64,000 nucleotides of DNA from Phocaeicola barnesiae DSM 18169 = JCM 13652 (lineage in GTDB: Bacteria; Bacteroidota; Bacteroidia; Bacteroidales; Bacteroidaceae), in assembly GCF_000374585.1 (NCBI RefSeq), contig NZ_KB894651.1, positions 62,001-126,000 of the forward strand. The letters are read 5' to 3'. Shown in pieces: positions 10,128 through 19,021 of the stretch. Position 1 is the first letter of the stretch. Each line of letters begins with the position of its first letter. The notes beneath the pieces were generated by a model, which was given only the letters and a program-made list of their open reading frames with translations, searched no databases and was not told the DNA's origin. The position numbers were made by a program, and so were the translations under genes.

Positions 10128-12455
10128 TTATCTCTTCAATTCCTGAATAGCTTCTTGAGGTTTCAAAATATCATTGACCTTCTGAGAAGAAGCAGCGACT
10201 TCAGCCTGAAGTGTAGCTTTGATATCGCGTGAGGAAGCACCGATAAGGAAGTTATATGTACCGGCATCTACAACCCAAGATGAAGAAGCTTCATTAAACC
10301 AAGCCAAATCAGCAGCATTTACCTTCAAGGTTACAGTTGCTTTTTCGTTCGGTTTCAGTTCGGCTGTTTTAGCAAAAGCCTTCAGTTCCTTTTCAGGCTT
10401 ATTGCATTTGGCTGCATCCGGAGCCGCAACATAAAGCTGAACCACTTCTTTACCTGCTGTCTTACCTGTATTCTGTACATCTACCGTAACAGTATAAACA
10501 CCGTTATCAGACTTCACTGCAGGATTGCTGTAGCTGAAAGAGGTATAAGACAAACCGTAACCGAAAGGATAAGATACTTCTTTATTGAAGCTGTCGAAAT
10601 AACGATAGCCGACATAGATTCCTTCTTCATAGTTGGTATAATCTACATTCTTGACATTTCCTTTCTGTTGTTCCTTGTTTGTAATGTCAATGTTAGCTTT
10701 CAAGTTAATCGGGAAGTTAGCAGAAGAAGCGGCATCTTCGAATTTAACCGGGAAGGTCATTGTCAAACGTCCAGAAGGAGAAGCCTTACCGCTCAATACA
10801 TCGGCTACGCTGTTACCACCTTCCTGACCAGCCTGCCAAGCACAAAGAATAGCATCCGGCAGAGATTTCCAAGAAGCAGTTTCTATTACACCACCGATAT
10901 TCAGTACGACTACCACTTTCTTACCGGCTGCATGAAATGCATTGCATACAGACTTCAGCAAATCCATTTCTTCTTTATTCAAGTTGAAATCTGCACGTTG
11001 ACGGTCAAGGAATTCACCCGATGTACGACCGATTGTCACCAATGCAACATCAGCCTTGGCTGCTAACTGACTTACTTCTGAAGCATCAAGTTTCATTTCA
11101 GTTGGACGAGACAATGGCATGAACCATTCTCTCTTGGCTTCCTGCAAGCGCTTGTTCTCTGCAGCGACATATTGTTCATAGGTATTCTTCAGATTTTCAT
11201 CGACAGTATAACCGGCATTCTTCAAACCGTCAAGCAATGATACCGTATAAGCACGGTTCACGTTACCAGAACCTGTTCCTCCGGCAATGAAATCATACGA
11301 AGTGCAACCGAACAAAGCCACATTCTTGACTGTAGAAGCCAAAGGCAATGTTTCCTTATCATTTTTCAACAATACCATACCTTCTGTAGCAGACTGGCGA
11401 GTTACAGCTGCATGAGCCTTCAAGTCCGGTTTATTGGAATAGTTATACCCTTTGAAACGCGGGGTCTGTACAATCATCTCCAAGATGCGTTTTACATTCC
11501 GGTCGAGCACTGCCATATCCAGTTTCCCATTGTTCACACCTTCTATAATAGCCTCATACTGCTTATCGGTACCCGGCTGCAACATATCATTACCTGCTTT
11601 CATCTGAGCAATAGCATCCTTACCACCGAACCAGTCTGTCATGACCATACCTTTGAATCCCCATTCATCGCGCAACAAAGTAGTCTGCAATTCCGGATTT
11701 TCTGAAGTATAGGTTCCATTCAAGTAATTATAAGAAGACATCACAGTCCAAGGAGAAGATTCCTTTACTGCAATTTCGAAACCTTTCAGATAAATTTCAC
11801 GTAACGCACGTGGAGAGACACGGGCATCATTTCCTGTACGGTTCGTTTCCTGGTTGTTTGCTGCATAATGCTTGATAGATGTACCTACTCCATTACTCTG
11901 TACACCCCGTACATACGCAGCGGCGATCTTACCTGCAACAACAGGGTCTTCAGAATAATACTCAAAGTTACGTCCACAAAGCGGATTACGGTGAATATTC
12001 AAAGCCGGAGCCAACAAGACATCTGCACCATACTCCAACACTTCGTTACCAATAGCCTGACCTACCTGCTCTACCAACTCCTGGTTCCAAGTAGATGCCA
12101 ACAGTGTACCGATAGGGAAATGTGTACAATAATAGGTAGCTGAATCTCCTTCACGAATCGGATCGATACGTAATCCGGCAGGACCATCTGCCAAAACGAC
12201 TGCAGGAATTCCCAGACGTTCAATCGGATAAGTTGTTCCTGCAGCACCAGGCACCAATGTTTTCGTAGTACCTATCACAGCACTGTCTCCCGAAAAGCCT
12301 TTCATACCTGTACCTACTACCAGGTGAGCCTTTTCTTCCAAAGTCATGGCTCCAATCACCTCATCGATGGAATTTTTCCCCAATTGCGGTGTACTCGAAC
12401 CGCAAGCACATAATGTAGCAGCAACTACTGCCATTGAAAAAAGTTGTTTTTTCAT
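10128..12455 (-). CDS. GH3 beta-glycosidase, predicted lipoprotein
   Basis: A 775-residue GH3 enzyme. The leader ends in LCAC, an acceptable lipobox with Cys18, so it is probably membrane anchored. N-domain landmarks are RNPLCGRNFEYYSEDP, SIKHYAANNQETNR and the nucleophile in VMTDWFGG (D274). The C-domain contains TIGRTSGEFLDRQ and a later YEEGIYVGYRYFDSF, with a C-terminal fibronectin III-like domain (VDVQNTGKTAGKEVVQLYV). It is a clear paralogue of the GH3 protein at 45521-47881 in locus B: KHYAANNQETNR against KHFAVNNQETNR, and near-identical YEEGIYVGYRYFD motifs. The two loci therefore probably act on related substrates. It lies 31 bases after the upstream esterase. Confidence 0.93.
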   Translation of the reverse strand: MKKQLFSMAVVAATLCACGSSTPQLGKNSIDEVIGAMTLEEKAHLVVGTGMKGFSGDSAVIGTTKTLVPGAAGTTYPIERLGIPAVVLADGPAGLRIDPIREGDSATYYCTHFPIGTLLASTWNQELVEQVGQAIGNEVLEYGADVLLAPALNIHRNPLCGRNFEYYSEDPVVAGKIAAAYVRGVQSNGVGTSIKHYAANNQETNRTGNDARVSPRALREIYLKGFEIAVKESSPWTVMSSYNYLNGTYTSENPELQTTLLRDEWGFKGMVMTDWFGGKDAIAQMKAGNDMLQPGTDKQYEAIIEGVNNGKLDMAVLDRNVKRILEMIVQTPRFKGYNYSNKPDLKAHAAVTRQSATEGMVLLKNDKETLPLASTVKNVALFGCTSYDFIAGGTGSGNVNRAYTVSLLDGLKNAGYTVDENLKNTYEQYVAAENKRLQEAKREWFMPLSRPTEMKLDASEVSQLAAKADVALVTIGRTSGEFLDRQRADFNLNKEEMDLLKSVCNAFHAAGKKVVVVLNIGGVIETASWKSLPDAILCAWQAGQEGGNSVADVLSGKASPSGRLTMTFPVKFEDAASSANFPINLKANIDITNKEQQKGNVKNVDYTNYEEGIYVGYRYFDSFNKEVSYPFGYGLSYTSFSYSNPAVKSDNGVYTVTVDVQNTGKTAGKEVVQLYVAAPDAAKCNKPEKELKAFAKTAELKPNEKATVTLKVNAADLAWFNEASSSWVVDAGTYNFLIGASSRDIKATLQAEVAASSQKVNDILKPQEAIQELKR

Positions 12456-12486
12456 ATTATTAAATTTACAAAATATCGATTTCTAA

Positions 12487-13695
12487 CTATTTAAATAATT
12501 TGGGAGCAAACTCTGTCAGATAGATACGCCAGTTACGCCAGATATGGCCGCCGTCACTTTCATAATATTCATACTTATATCCGTTCTCATCCAACATCTT
12601 ACGATAGTCAGTTACACTTTTGAATACGAAATCCGTATTACCGCAAGCGATATAATATAACAAAGGTGTTTTAGAGAACTGAACCTTCAGTTTAGCATCG
12701 AAATCGGCATATACCGGACTGGTTGATTTCTCATTCTTCGAAGTAGCACCTGAAAACAAACCTACATATCCGAACATATCCGGATAATAACGGGATATGT
12801 TAGCAGAATGGAAACTTCCCATTGAAAGTCCGGCAATCGCACGGTTAGCACGGCCTTTCTTTGTACGGAAGTTCTTTTCCACAAACTTCACGACATCAGG
12901 GAAAGCCAGTTCAAAAGCACCTTCCACCGTATTTTTAGCCTCATCAGGACGCATAGAAGGTACGGTATATCCCTTTGAAGACTCGCCTGGAGCAGCTTCC
13001 TGCCAAGCATTTCCATTGGTCATTACTACAATCATCGGCTCAGCTTTGCCTTCTGCAATCAGGTTGTCCAGTATCTGTGAAGTACGTCCCAGATTTATCC
13101 AGGCCTCCTCATCGCCTCCTGCTCCATGAAGCAGATAAAACACCGGATAACGTTTTCCGCTCGTTTCATAACCTGCAGGAGTATATACTGTAATCCGTCT
13201 GTCCATCCCTAATGTAGGACTATTATACCACATACGGCTTACTGTTCCATGAGGTACATCGTTCACTTTATACAAGTCAGCGCGTCCGCCACCAATAATA
13301 AAAACATTAGTGACTGTGGCCACATCGCGAATCATATACACATTACTCGGGTCCATGATCTTCAGCCCGTCTACAATGAAAGAATAGCTATAAAGTTCCG
13401 GTTTCAGCGGAGCAGTGGTTGTAAATTCCCAAACACCATCTTTACCTTCCTTCAGATCAGCTATTCCCGGTGCTTCCCATACTCCTCTAGGTGTCTCTAT
13501 CGGACGTGCGGGAAGAAAATCTCCGGTAACCTGTACACTGACCGCTTTAGGTGCCTTCAGACGGAAAGTTACTGTATTATCATCATGAATATCTGGAGAA
13601 ACTACTGGAGCTGTTCCCCACAAGGCCTGTTGTGCCCATGTTGCAGCACTCATCAAAAGGACTGCAGCTACCACAAATAATCGTTTCATCTGCAT
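12487..13695 (-). CDS. CE1-type esterase with N-terminal E-set domain (feruloyl/acetyl esterase-like)
   Basis: A 402-residue secreted alpha/beta hydrolase. A signal peptide (ending ATWAQQ) is followed by an immunoglobulin-like E-set domain (about 25-130, TVTFRLKAPKAVSVQVTGDF) and a CE1/esterase-D catalytic domain. Catalytic features are [13 protein letters not shown] (oxyanion region), AGLSMGS with nucleophile Ser291, and the His in GGHIWRNWR. This architecture is known from Bacteroidetes feruloyl and acetylxylan esterases. It is a paralogue of 42867-44093. ATG codons at 13695 and 13689 both fit; the second (MKRLF) may be the real start. It lies 20 bases after the neighbouring esterase, in the same operon. 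Confidence 0.88.
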   Translation of the reverse strand: MQMKRLFVVAAVLLMSAATWAQQALWGTAPVVSPDIHDDNTVTFRLKAPKAVSVQVTGDFLPARPIETPRGVWEAPGIADLKEGKDGVWEFTTTAPLKPELYSYSFIVDGLKIMDPSNVYMIRDVATVTNVFIIGGGRADLYKVNDVPHGTVSRMWYNSPTLGMDRRITVYTPAGYETSGKRYPVFYLLHGAGGDEEAWINLGRTSQILDNLIAEGKAEPMIVVMTNGNAWQEAAPGESSKGYTVPSMRPDEAKNTVEGAFELAFPDVVKFVEKNFRTKKGRANRAIAGLSMGSFHSANISRYYPDMFGYVGLFSGATSKNEKSTSPVYADFDAKLKVQFSKTPLLYYIACGNTDFVFKSVTDYRKMLDENGYKYEYYESDGGHIWRNWRIYLTEFAPKLFK

Positions 13696-13715
13696 ACATT
13701 TATAGTTTTAAATGA

Positions 13716-14594
13716 TTATTTTCCAAAACAACGACTGACAAAAGGTAAACAGGTATAGAGTGCCGAATGCCAATATTCATTGACATGTCCTCCATCGCGT
13801 ACCCTGAACTGAAGAGGTATCTGTGCCTGACGCATCGCCTGGAAAAATTCGATATTACGGTCAAGCAAAAAATCATCGTCTCCACAATCTACAAACCATT
13901 GTACCGAACGAATCTTCTCTTTCGTTGCGTCATCGGCATTAAGTACATATTTGATACAACTATGCTCCTGCACTGATTTCGTAAGGATAGCCATCTTATC
14001 ATCAGGACTCTGAGAAGGCATAGCTCCTACCTCCGGAATATCCATCAAAGCACTGATAGCATAAGCAGCACAATACATATCAGGATGACGCTGTGCATAA
14101 CTAGCTGTTCCACCGCCTCCCATTGACAATCCGGCTATGGCACGATGCTCTTTGTCTGCTTTTACACGGTAAGTCTTTTCGATGTAGGGGAGAAATTCCT
14201 GATAAAAGAAATCCTCATAAGCCCATCCCGGCATATTGAAATAACCGTTCCAATCACCTTTATAAGGATTTCCACCCGCATTAGGACTGACGATTATCAT
14301 TTCGCAAGCCTCACCGGAAGCCATCAGCAAGTCGGCAACCTCTCCCGCACGCTGGTCAGTGAACCAACTGGTATTCACCCCCATCACCCCATGCAACAAA
14401 TAAAGAATCGGATAACTGCGTGTCTTATCTACTTCATAACTCTTCGGCAGATAAATGGTATAAGCCCTCTCTGCTTTCAATATCTTACTATAGATAGTAT
14501 CAGTCACTACCTTACTTTGCGGTCCCCAAGGAGCTTGGGCATGTATCGATAAAGCCATACCCACAACAAGAAGGAAAAATAAAATTCGTTTCAT
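13716..14594 (-). CDS. Secreted CE1-type esterase, single domain
   Basis: A 292-residue alpha/beta hydrolase consisting of the catalytic domain only, without the E-set module of its neighbours. A signal peptide (ending LSIHAQ) starts at the ATG at 14594; the open frame runs 11 codons further upstream, but MKRILFF is the natural leader. Motifs: LYLLHGVMGVNTSW, IVSPNAGGNP, AGLSMGGGG with Ser157 as nucleophile, VDCGDDDFLLDRN (acidic residue) and GGHVNEYW (His). It probably removes ester-linked groups (acetyl, feruloyl or other acyl) from plant glycosides in the periplasm. The sequence does not reveal which acyl group. Confidence 0.87.
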   Translation of the reverse strand: MKRILFFLLVVGMALSIHAQAPWGPQSKVVTDTIYSKILKAERAYTIYLPKSYEVDKTRSYPILYLLHGVMGVNTSWFTDQRAGEVADLLMASGEACEMIIVSPNAGGNPYKGDWNGYFNMPGWAYEDFFYQEFLPYIEKTYRVKADKEHRAIAGLSMGGGGTASYAQRHPDMYCAAYAISALMDIPEVGAMPSQSPDDKMAILTKSVQEHSCIKYVLNADDATKEKIRSVQWFVDCGDDDFLLDRNIEFFQAMRQAQIPLQFRVRDGGHVNEYWHSALYTCLPFVSRCFGK

Positions 14595-14680
14595 AACTCT
14601 ATTATTTTTCATAATATAAATATACATTTCCCAATACCGTCACTGCTTTATTATCAATTTCCGGCAGTAAGTGATATCGT

Positions 14681-15511
14681 TCACTTTTCTTTATCTGTCA
14701 CATTGGTGAGGTCATACACTATTTTGCAATATCCATCAGAAATACTACGAGTCGTAGATGGCTGAGGTATGGATGGATTAGTATAAGGTTTAGCTCCATC
14801 CTGATTACCATCAGCCAACCTCCGGGACAGTTTCATCATAGTCTGGATGTAACTCAAAGGCAAATAATTCTTCAAATAAGGATAATGTCCACACCATATT
14901 TTACTGATACCTTCCTCCAGCATCAACTTTTCCATGCGACAACAAGAACGATAAAATGTTTCAATAGGCAACATCGGTCTACATTGCAGCCAAACTTCAC
15001 CTGAGCCAAAAGCGTCACCCGAATAACAATCTCCCCGTTTCCGGTCAAGAAGTACCACAGACCCTGGAGTATGCCCAGGCATTAACTTCACTTCCAACTG
15101 ACGTTCTCCCAAATCAAAGATTTGTCCGTCCTGCAAATAACGAACTTTTCCTTTATAATCTTTGGTACGTTCCTGAATCAATACACTATCATTCCGATGC
15201 ATCCAGACCTCATCAAAATAACCGATACAACCAGCATGATCAGGATGAGCATGAGTAATAACGACATCATAAGGTTTATCAGTAATACTTTCCACTATCT
15301 TATCCAAACCAGCACATCGAGTTCCTGCGTCAATCAACATCGCTCTTTCTGTGCCTTCCAACAAATACATAGTGGTATAATCCCAAGTCTCGAAGACCCA
15401 TGTCTTCTCTGACAATTCAGATACAGTCACCTCATCATTCTTAAATACAACCTGTGCCCACCCTTCCATCAAAGAGAGCAATGCCAATATGACCAATACA
15501 GACTTTTTCAT
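14681..15511 (-). CDS. Secreted metallo-beta-lactamase-fold hydrolase
   Basis: A 276-residue protein with a signal peptide (1-20, ending EGWAQ) and a binuclear metal site: ITHAHPDHAG (H87, H89, D91, H92), MPGHTPGSV, SGDAFGSG and WCGHYPY. This is the standard metallo-beta-lactamase fold, which covers lactamases, lactonases, thioesterases and glyoxalase II-like enzymes. Nothing indicates antibiotic hydrolysis. As the first gene of an operon of esterases and glycosidases it more plausibly opens a lactone or thioester, or cleaves another ester-like bond, in the substrate (inference). A -7 box lies at 15534-15541 and the direct-repeat array further upstream. Confidence 0.88.
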   Translation of the reverse strand: MKKSVLVILALLSLMEGWAQVVFKNDEVTVSELSEKTWVFETWDYTTMYLLEGTERAMLIDAGTRCAGLDKIVESITDKPYDVVITHAHPDHAGCIGYFDEVWMHRNDSVLIQERTKDYKGKVRYLQDGQIFDLGERQLEVKLMPGHTPGSVVLLDRKRGDCYSGDAFGSGEVWLQCRPMLPIETFYRSCCRMEKLMLEEGISKIWCGHYPYLKNYLPLSYIQTMMKLSRRLADGNQDGAKPYTNPSIPQPSTTRSISDGYCKIVYDLTNVTDKEK

Positions 15512-15533
15512 GACTTATCTTCTTTTTGAAATA

Positions 15534-15541
15534 CAAACATA
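15534..15541 (-). promoter_or_regulatory. Putative -7 box of the locus A operon
   Basis: On the minus strand this reads TATGTTTG (TAnnTTTG), 23 bases before the first start codon. No -33 TTTG is seen at the right distance, as expected for an activator-dependent promoter. Confidence 0.5.
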
Positions 15542-15674
15542 ATCCACCATAAGCTATCCGATGGCTCATTCAGAATCATCATTCGAAATCTAATTTTAAC
15601 CGGCCCATCGGAACCTTCAAAAATCATCTTCCAAAGACAGCTTATTTCCGCATACAATATTAATCCAATTAATC

Positions 15675-15764
15675 GTCAAAGAGTGTCCGGTTTATTCAAA
15701 AGGATAGCATCGATGTTCAAAAGGACTTATCCGGTTGTTCAAAAAATAGCATGCTTGTTCAAAA
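15675..15764 (-). repeat. Direct-repeat array, TTCAAAA every 20-22 bp (putative operator A)
   Basis: Heptamers start at 15675 (GTCAAAG), 15695, 15716, 15738 and 15758 (the last four TTCAAAA), at steps of 20, 21, 22 and 20 bases, about two helical turns each. Flanking bases are partly shared (GTTCAAAA in three). AraC-family regulators bind direct half-sites 21 bp apart, so this looks like an activator array for the adjacent operon. Confidence 0.6.
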
Positions 15765-16030
15765 AATGCCCAAAAACATAAATACTAACGATTTCCGAGA
15801 ATAAAAGGTAGATGATGACAGAACCAATCGATCTGTTTTACGAGCACCATCCGGACTTTTCAGCCCCTACCGGAACATAAGCTTAACAGATTACCCATGG
15901 AAACATGGGTGGAAATAAAATAGAAAGAAAAAAAATAGAAACTCAGGAAAAAGACTTTTAACCTAATCCCCCCAATTCTCAAACTGAGCCCAATTAATGT
16001 AAAAACGAATATCAATAGGAAATATAAAAT

Positions 16031-16062
16031 AAAAAAAGCAACCCTGTTCAGGATTGCTTTTT
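16031..16062 (-). terminator. Terminator after the tRNA-Gln pair
   Basis: AAAGCAACCCTG pairs with CAGGATTGCTTT (one G-U) and the minus strand ends in seven T. It lies immediately past the second tRNA gene. Confidence 0.85.
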
Positions 16063-16066
16063 CAAG

Positions 16067-16137
16067 TTGGGCTACCTGGATTCGAACCAAGAAAAACAGG
16101 ACCAGAATCTGTTGTGTTACCATTACACCATAGCCCA
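16067..16137 (-). tRNA. tRNA-Gln (CTG)
   Basis: The 71-base minus-strand cloverleaf has acceptor TGGGCTA/TAGCCCA with discriminator A, D arm GTG-TAATGGTAA-CAC, anticodon loop TTCTGGT (anticodon CTG) and T arm CTTGG-TTCGAAT-CCAGG. CCA is not encoded. It is identical to the copy 47 bases upstream. Confidence 0.95.
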
Positions 16138-16184
16138 AGCAAATTTCGATATCCTCTCCGTGAGGACCTCTACTTGTGAATGTG

Positions 16185-16255
16185 TTGGGCTACCTGGATT
16201 CGAACCAAGAAAAACAGGACCAGAATCTGTTGTGTTACCATTACACCATAGCCCA
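16185..16255 (-). tRNA. tRNA-Gln (CTG), second identical copy
   Basis: Same 71-base sequence as 16067-16137, separated by a 47-base spacer. This is the promoter-proximal copy of a two-gene tRNA transcript. Confidence 0.95.
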
Positions 16256-16292
16256 AAGTCACATGAACGCTGTCATTTTTCGTTTGACGCTG

Positions 16293-16322
16293 CAAAGGTA
16301 CAACTTTTTTTTTATACGCAAA
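16293..16322 (-). promoter_or_regulatory. Promoter of the tRNA-Gln pair
   Basis: On the minus strand TTTG (16322-16319), 18 bases, then TACCTTTG (16300-16293). This is a near-consensus Bacteroides promoter (TTTG-N19-TAnnTTTG), 38 bases before the first tRNA. Confidence 0.75.
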
Positions 16323-16467
16323 CATTTTCGGCGTTTTTTTTCGAAGAAATGTTGTTTTTAACGGAAAAAGCGCCCGATATCACTGGATTTTCAGTTCATT
16401 GCATCCAAAAAAATACAAAAACAATGAGAAATAGCAGACTTTCTTTCGTGATATTAGGAAAACCAAG

Positions 16468-16475
16468 TATATTTG
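16468..16475 (+). promoter_or_regulatory. Putative -7 box for rsfS-ftsH
   Basis: TATATTTG fits TAnnTTTG, 50 bases before the rsfS start codon. Confidence 0.5.
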
Positions 16476-16524
16476 TCAGACGTTATATAAATAGAATTCA
16501 AATATTAAAGAAATACAAAGTAGA

Positions 16525-16884
16525 ATGAGCGATACAAAAAAATTGATTGAGAAAATAACCGAAGGTATCCAAGAAAAGAAAGGTAAGAATATTGTTATCG
16601 CCGATTTGACCGGCATCGAAGAAACCATCTGCAAATATTTTATCATCTGCCAGGGAAACTCTCCCAGCCAAGTGATTGCCATCGTAGATTCAGTGAAAGA
16701 ATATGTCCGCAAACATGCCGGTGAAAAAGTATATGGCATTGACGGATTAAGAAATGCACAATGGGTAGCAATGGATTACGGGGATATTCTGGTACATGTA
16801 TTCCTCCCGGAAGTAAGAGAATTCTATAATCTGGAGCATTTGTGGGCTGACGCACAATTGACCCGCATTCCCGATTTGGATTGA
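16525..16884 (+). CDS. rsfS: Ribosomal silencing factor RsfS
   Basis: A 119-residue protein of the Iojap/RsfS family, which binds uL14 on the large subunit and blocks subunit joining when nutrients are scarce. Recognisable family stretches are DLTGIEETICKYFIICQGNSPSQV (about 26-50) and a C-terminal WVAMDYGDILVHVFLPEVREFYNLEHLW (split by the catalytic-like Tyr/Asp positions typical of the fold). ftsH begins 23 bases downstream, so both are likely on one transcript, a pairing common in Bacteroidales. Confidence 0.95.
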   Translation: MSDTKKLIEKITEGIQEKKGKNIVIADLTGIEETICKYFIICQGNSPSQVIAIVDSVKEYVRKHAGEKVYGIDGLRNAQWVAMDYGDILVHVFLPEVREFYNLEHLWADAQLTRIPDLD

Positions 16885-16907
16885 CAACATTGATATAAAA
16901 AACGACT

Positions 16908-18917
16908 ATGAGTGACAACAACAATAAACCTAAAATGAACGTACCACGTTTCAGTCTGACGTGGTTATACGTAGTCATTGCCATTGTTTTTGCCTACCTT
17001 TGGCTTTCCAGTGATGAAGGAAGCGCCTCGAAAGAAGTGACTTATACCGAATTCAAGGAGATGGTAAGCAAAGGATATGCCAGCAAAATCATAGCATACG
17101 ACAACAATACGGTCGAGATGTTCATCAAACCGGAGAACATCGTCGATGTATTCAAGAAAGATGCCAGCAAAGTAGGGCGAAGTCCGTCTATACATGTACA
17201 GGTAGGTTCCATGGAATCATTGGATAAATTCCTGGACGAACAACAGAGCAGTGGAAACTTTACCGGTTCCATCAGTTACGAAAAAAAGAGTGATTACTTC
17301 GGACTCATTTTCTGGAATGTAGTACCTATCGTATTCCTTATCGGTCTCTGGTTTTTCCTTATGCGCCGCATGAGTGGCGGTGGCGGTCCAGGTGGAGGCG
17401 GAAATGTCTTCAGCGTAGGAAAAAGCAAGGCGCAGTTATTTGAAAAAGGAGCAAACCGAATCACTTTCAAAGACGTAGCAGGACAAGAAGCCGCCAAGCA
17501 GGAAGTACAGGAAATCGTAGATTTCTTGAAACAACCACAGAAATATACCGAATTGGGAGGTAAAATACCCAAAGGAGCACTGCTGGTAGGCCCTCCGGGA
17601 ACCGGTAAGACTCTTTTAGCCAAAGCGGTAGCCGGTGAAGCCGATGTCCCGTTCTTCTCGATTTCGGGTTCAGATTTCGTCGAAATGTTTGTCGGGGTAG
17701 GTGCTTCCCGTGTACGCGACCTGTTCCGCCAGGCCAAAGAGAAATCACCTTGTATTATCTTCATCGATGAAATTGATGCCGTAGGCCGTGCCCGTGGAAA
17801 GAATCCGAACATGGGTGGAAACGATGAACGCGAAAATACCTTGAACCAGTTGCTGACAGAAATGGACGGTTTCGGTTCAAACAGCGGTATCATCATCCTG
17901 GCTGCAACCAACCGTGTAGATATTCTGGATAAGGCCTTGCTGCGTGCCGGACGTTTCGACCGACAGATTTATGTAGACCTACCGGATTTGAATGAACGGA
18001 AGGAAGTATTCGGTGTCCATCTGAAACCGCTGAAATTAGACCCAAGTGTTGACGTCGACCTGCTGGCCCGCCAGACTCCAGGATTCAGTGGAGCAGACAT
18101 CGCCAACGTATGTAACGAAGCCGCCCTGATTGCGGCCCGCCATAAAAAGAATGCAGTAGATAAAGACGACTTCCTGGCTGCCATCGACCGTATTGTCGGT
18201 GGTCTGGAGAAGAAGACCAAAGTCATGACCGTAGCCGAGAAGAAAGCCATTGCGTTACACGAAGCCGGACATGCCACCATCTCCTGGTTCCTGGAACATG
18301 CCAATCCACTGATTAAAGTAACCATCGTACCACGAGGAAGAGCTTTAGGTGCCGCATGGTACCTGCCGGAAGAGCGTCAGATAACAACCAAGGAACAGAT
18401 GCTGGACGAAATGTGTGCCACCTTGGGAGGACGTGCTGCCGAAGAAGTCTTTATCGGACACATCTCTACCGGTGCCATGAACGATCTGGAGAAAGTCACC
18501 AAGCAAGCATACGGCATGATAGCCTATGCCGGTATGAGTGACAAGATGCCGAACTTGTGTTATTACAACAACGATGACTATAGCTTCAGCAAACCTTACA
18601 GCGAACATACGGCTGAATTGATTGACCGAGAGGTCCAAAACATGATCAACGAGCAATATGCCCGTGCCAAGGCCCTGTTGGAAAAGCACAAGGAAGGCCA
18701 TAATCAATTGGCTCAGTTGCTGATTGAAAGAGAAGTCATCTTTGCAGAAGATGTAGAAAAGATCTTCGGTAAACGTCCATGGACTTCCCGCTCGGAAGAA
18801 ATCATGGCAATCGAAGCTCCGGAAGAGAAACCGGCTCCAGACGCCCCGGCCGAAGGGACAGAGAATGAACAGCCTGCTCTTCCAGCAGAATCTGCGTCGA
18901 ATACTACGGAGGCTTAA
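16908..18917 (+). CDS. ftsH: ATP-dependent zinc metalloprotease FtsH
   Basis: A 669-residue inner-membrane AAA+ protease that degrades unfolded and regulatory membrane proteins. Two N-terminal membrane segments (about 16-33 and 131-151) flank a small periplasmic domain. A Gly-rich linker (156-165) leads to the AAA module with Walker A GPPGTGKT at 228-235, Walker [12 protein letters not shown] and the second region of homology [19 protein letters not shown]. The zinc motif HEAGH is near 451-455, with a downstream conserved Asp in MNDLEKVT. A disordered acidic and Pro-rich tail follows the peptidase domain, as in relatives. A hairpin terminator lies shortly after the stop codon. Confidence 0.98.
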   Translation: MSDNNNKPKMNVPRFSLTWLYVVIAIVFAYLWLSSDEGSASKEVTYTEFKEMVSKGYASKIIAYDNNTVEMFIKPENIVDVFKKDASKVGRSPSIHVQVGSMESLDKFLDEQQSSGNFTGSISYEKKSDYFGLIFWNVVPIVFLIGLWFFLMRRMSGGGGPGGGGNVFSVGKSKAQLFEKGANRITFKDVAGQEAAKQEVQEIVDFLKQPQKYTELGGKIPKGALLVGPPGTGKTLLAKAVAGEADVPFFSISGSDFVEMFVGVGASRVRDLFRQAKEKSPCIIFIDEIDAVGRARGKNPNMGGNDERENTLNQLLTEMDGFGSNSGIIILAATNRVDILDKALLRAGRFDRQIYVDLPDLNERKEVFGVHLKPLKLDPSVDVDLLARQTPGFSGADIANVCNEAALIAARHKKNAVDKDDFLAAIDRIVGGLEKKTKVMTVAEKKAIALHEAGHATISWFLEHANPLIKVTIVPRGRALGAAWYLPEERQITTKEQMLDEMCATLGGRAAEEVFIGHISTGAMNDLEKVTKQAYGMIAYAGMSDKMPNLCYYNNDDYSFSKPYSEHTAELIDREVQNMINEQYARAKALLEKHKEGHNQLAQLLIEREVIFAEDVEKIFGKRPWTSRSEEIMAIEAPEEKPAPDAPAEGTENEQPALPAESASNTTEA

Positions 18918-18930
18918 AACCCTGCATCAT

Positions 18931-18988
18931 AGTCTGTCATATCCTACCACCCTATCAGGTTCAGGATATGACAGACTTATAGTTTTTT
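18931..18988 (+). terminator. Terminator after ftsH
   Basis: A perfect 15-bp stem (18931-18945 with 18963-18977) is followed by TTATAG and six T. It probably attenuates rather than fully blocks reading into cdsA, since no separate cdsA promoter was found. Confidence 0.85.
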
Positions 18989-19021
18989 GATACTGAGTAT
19001 AACCTATAAACAGTCCATATC

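Larger units (their letters stand above)
15512..16030. other. Long regulatory gap upstream of locus A
   Basis: No gene is seen. The gap holds a -7 box (15534-15541), an inverted pair CCGATGG (15558-15564) / CCATCGG (15605-15611) that could fold in a leader or act as an operator, the TTCAAAA array (15675-15764), and a small ACCCATG/CATGGGT hairpin at 15893-15910. Confidence 0.6.

Noticed and set aside
15860-16138. 92-codon minus frame covering a tRNA-Gln gene
   Set aside because: It begins inside the tRNA and has no recognisable start signal or domain.
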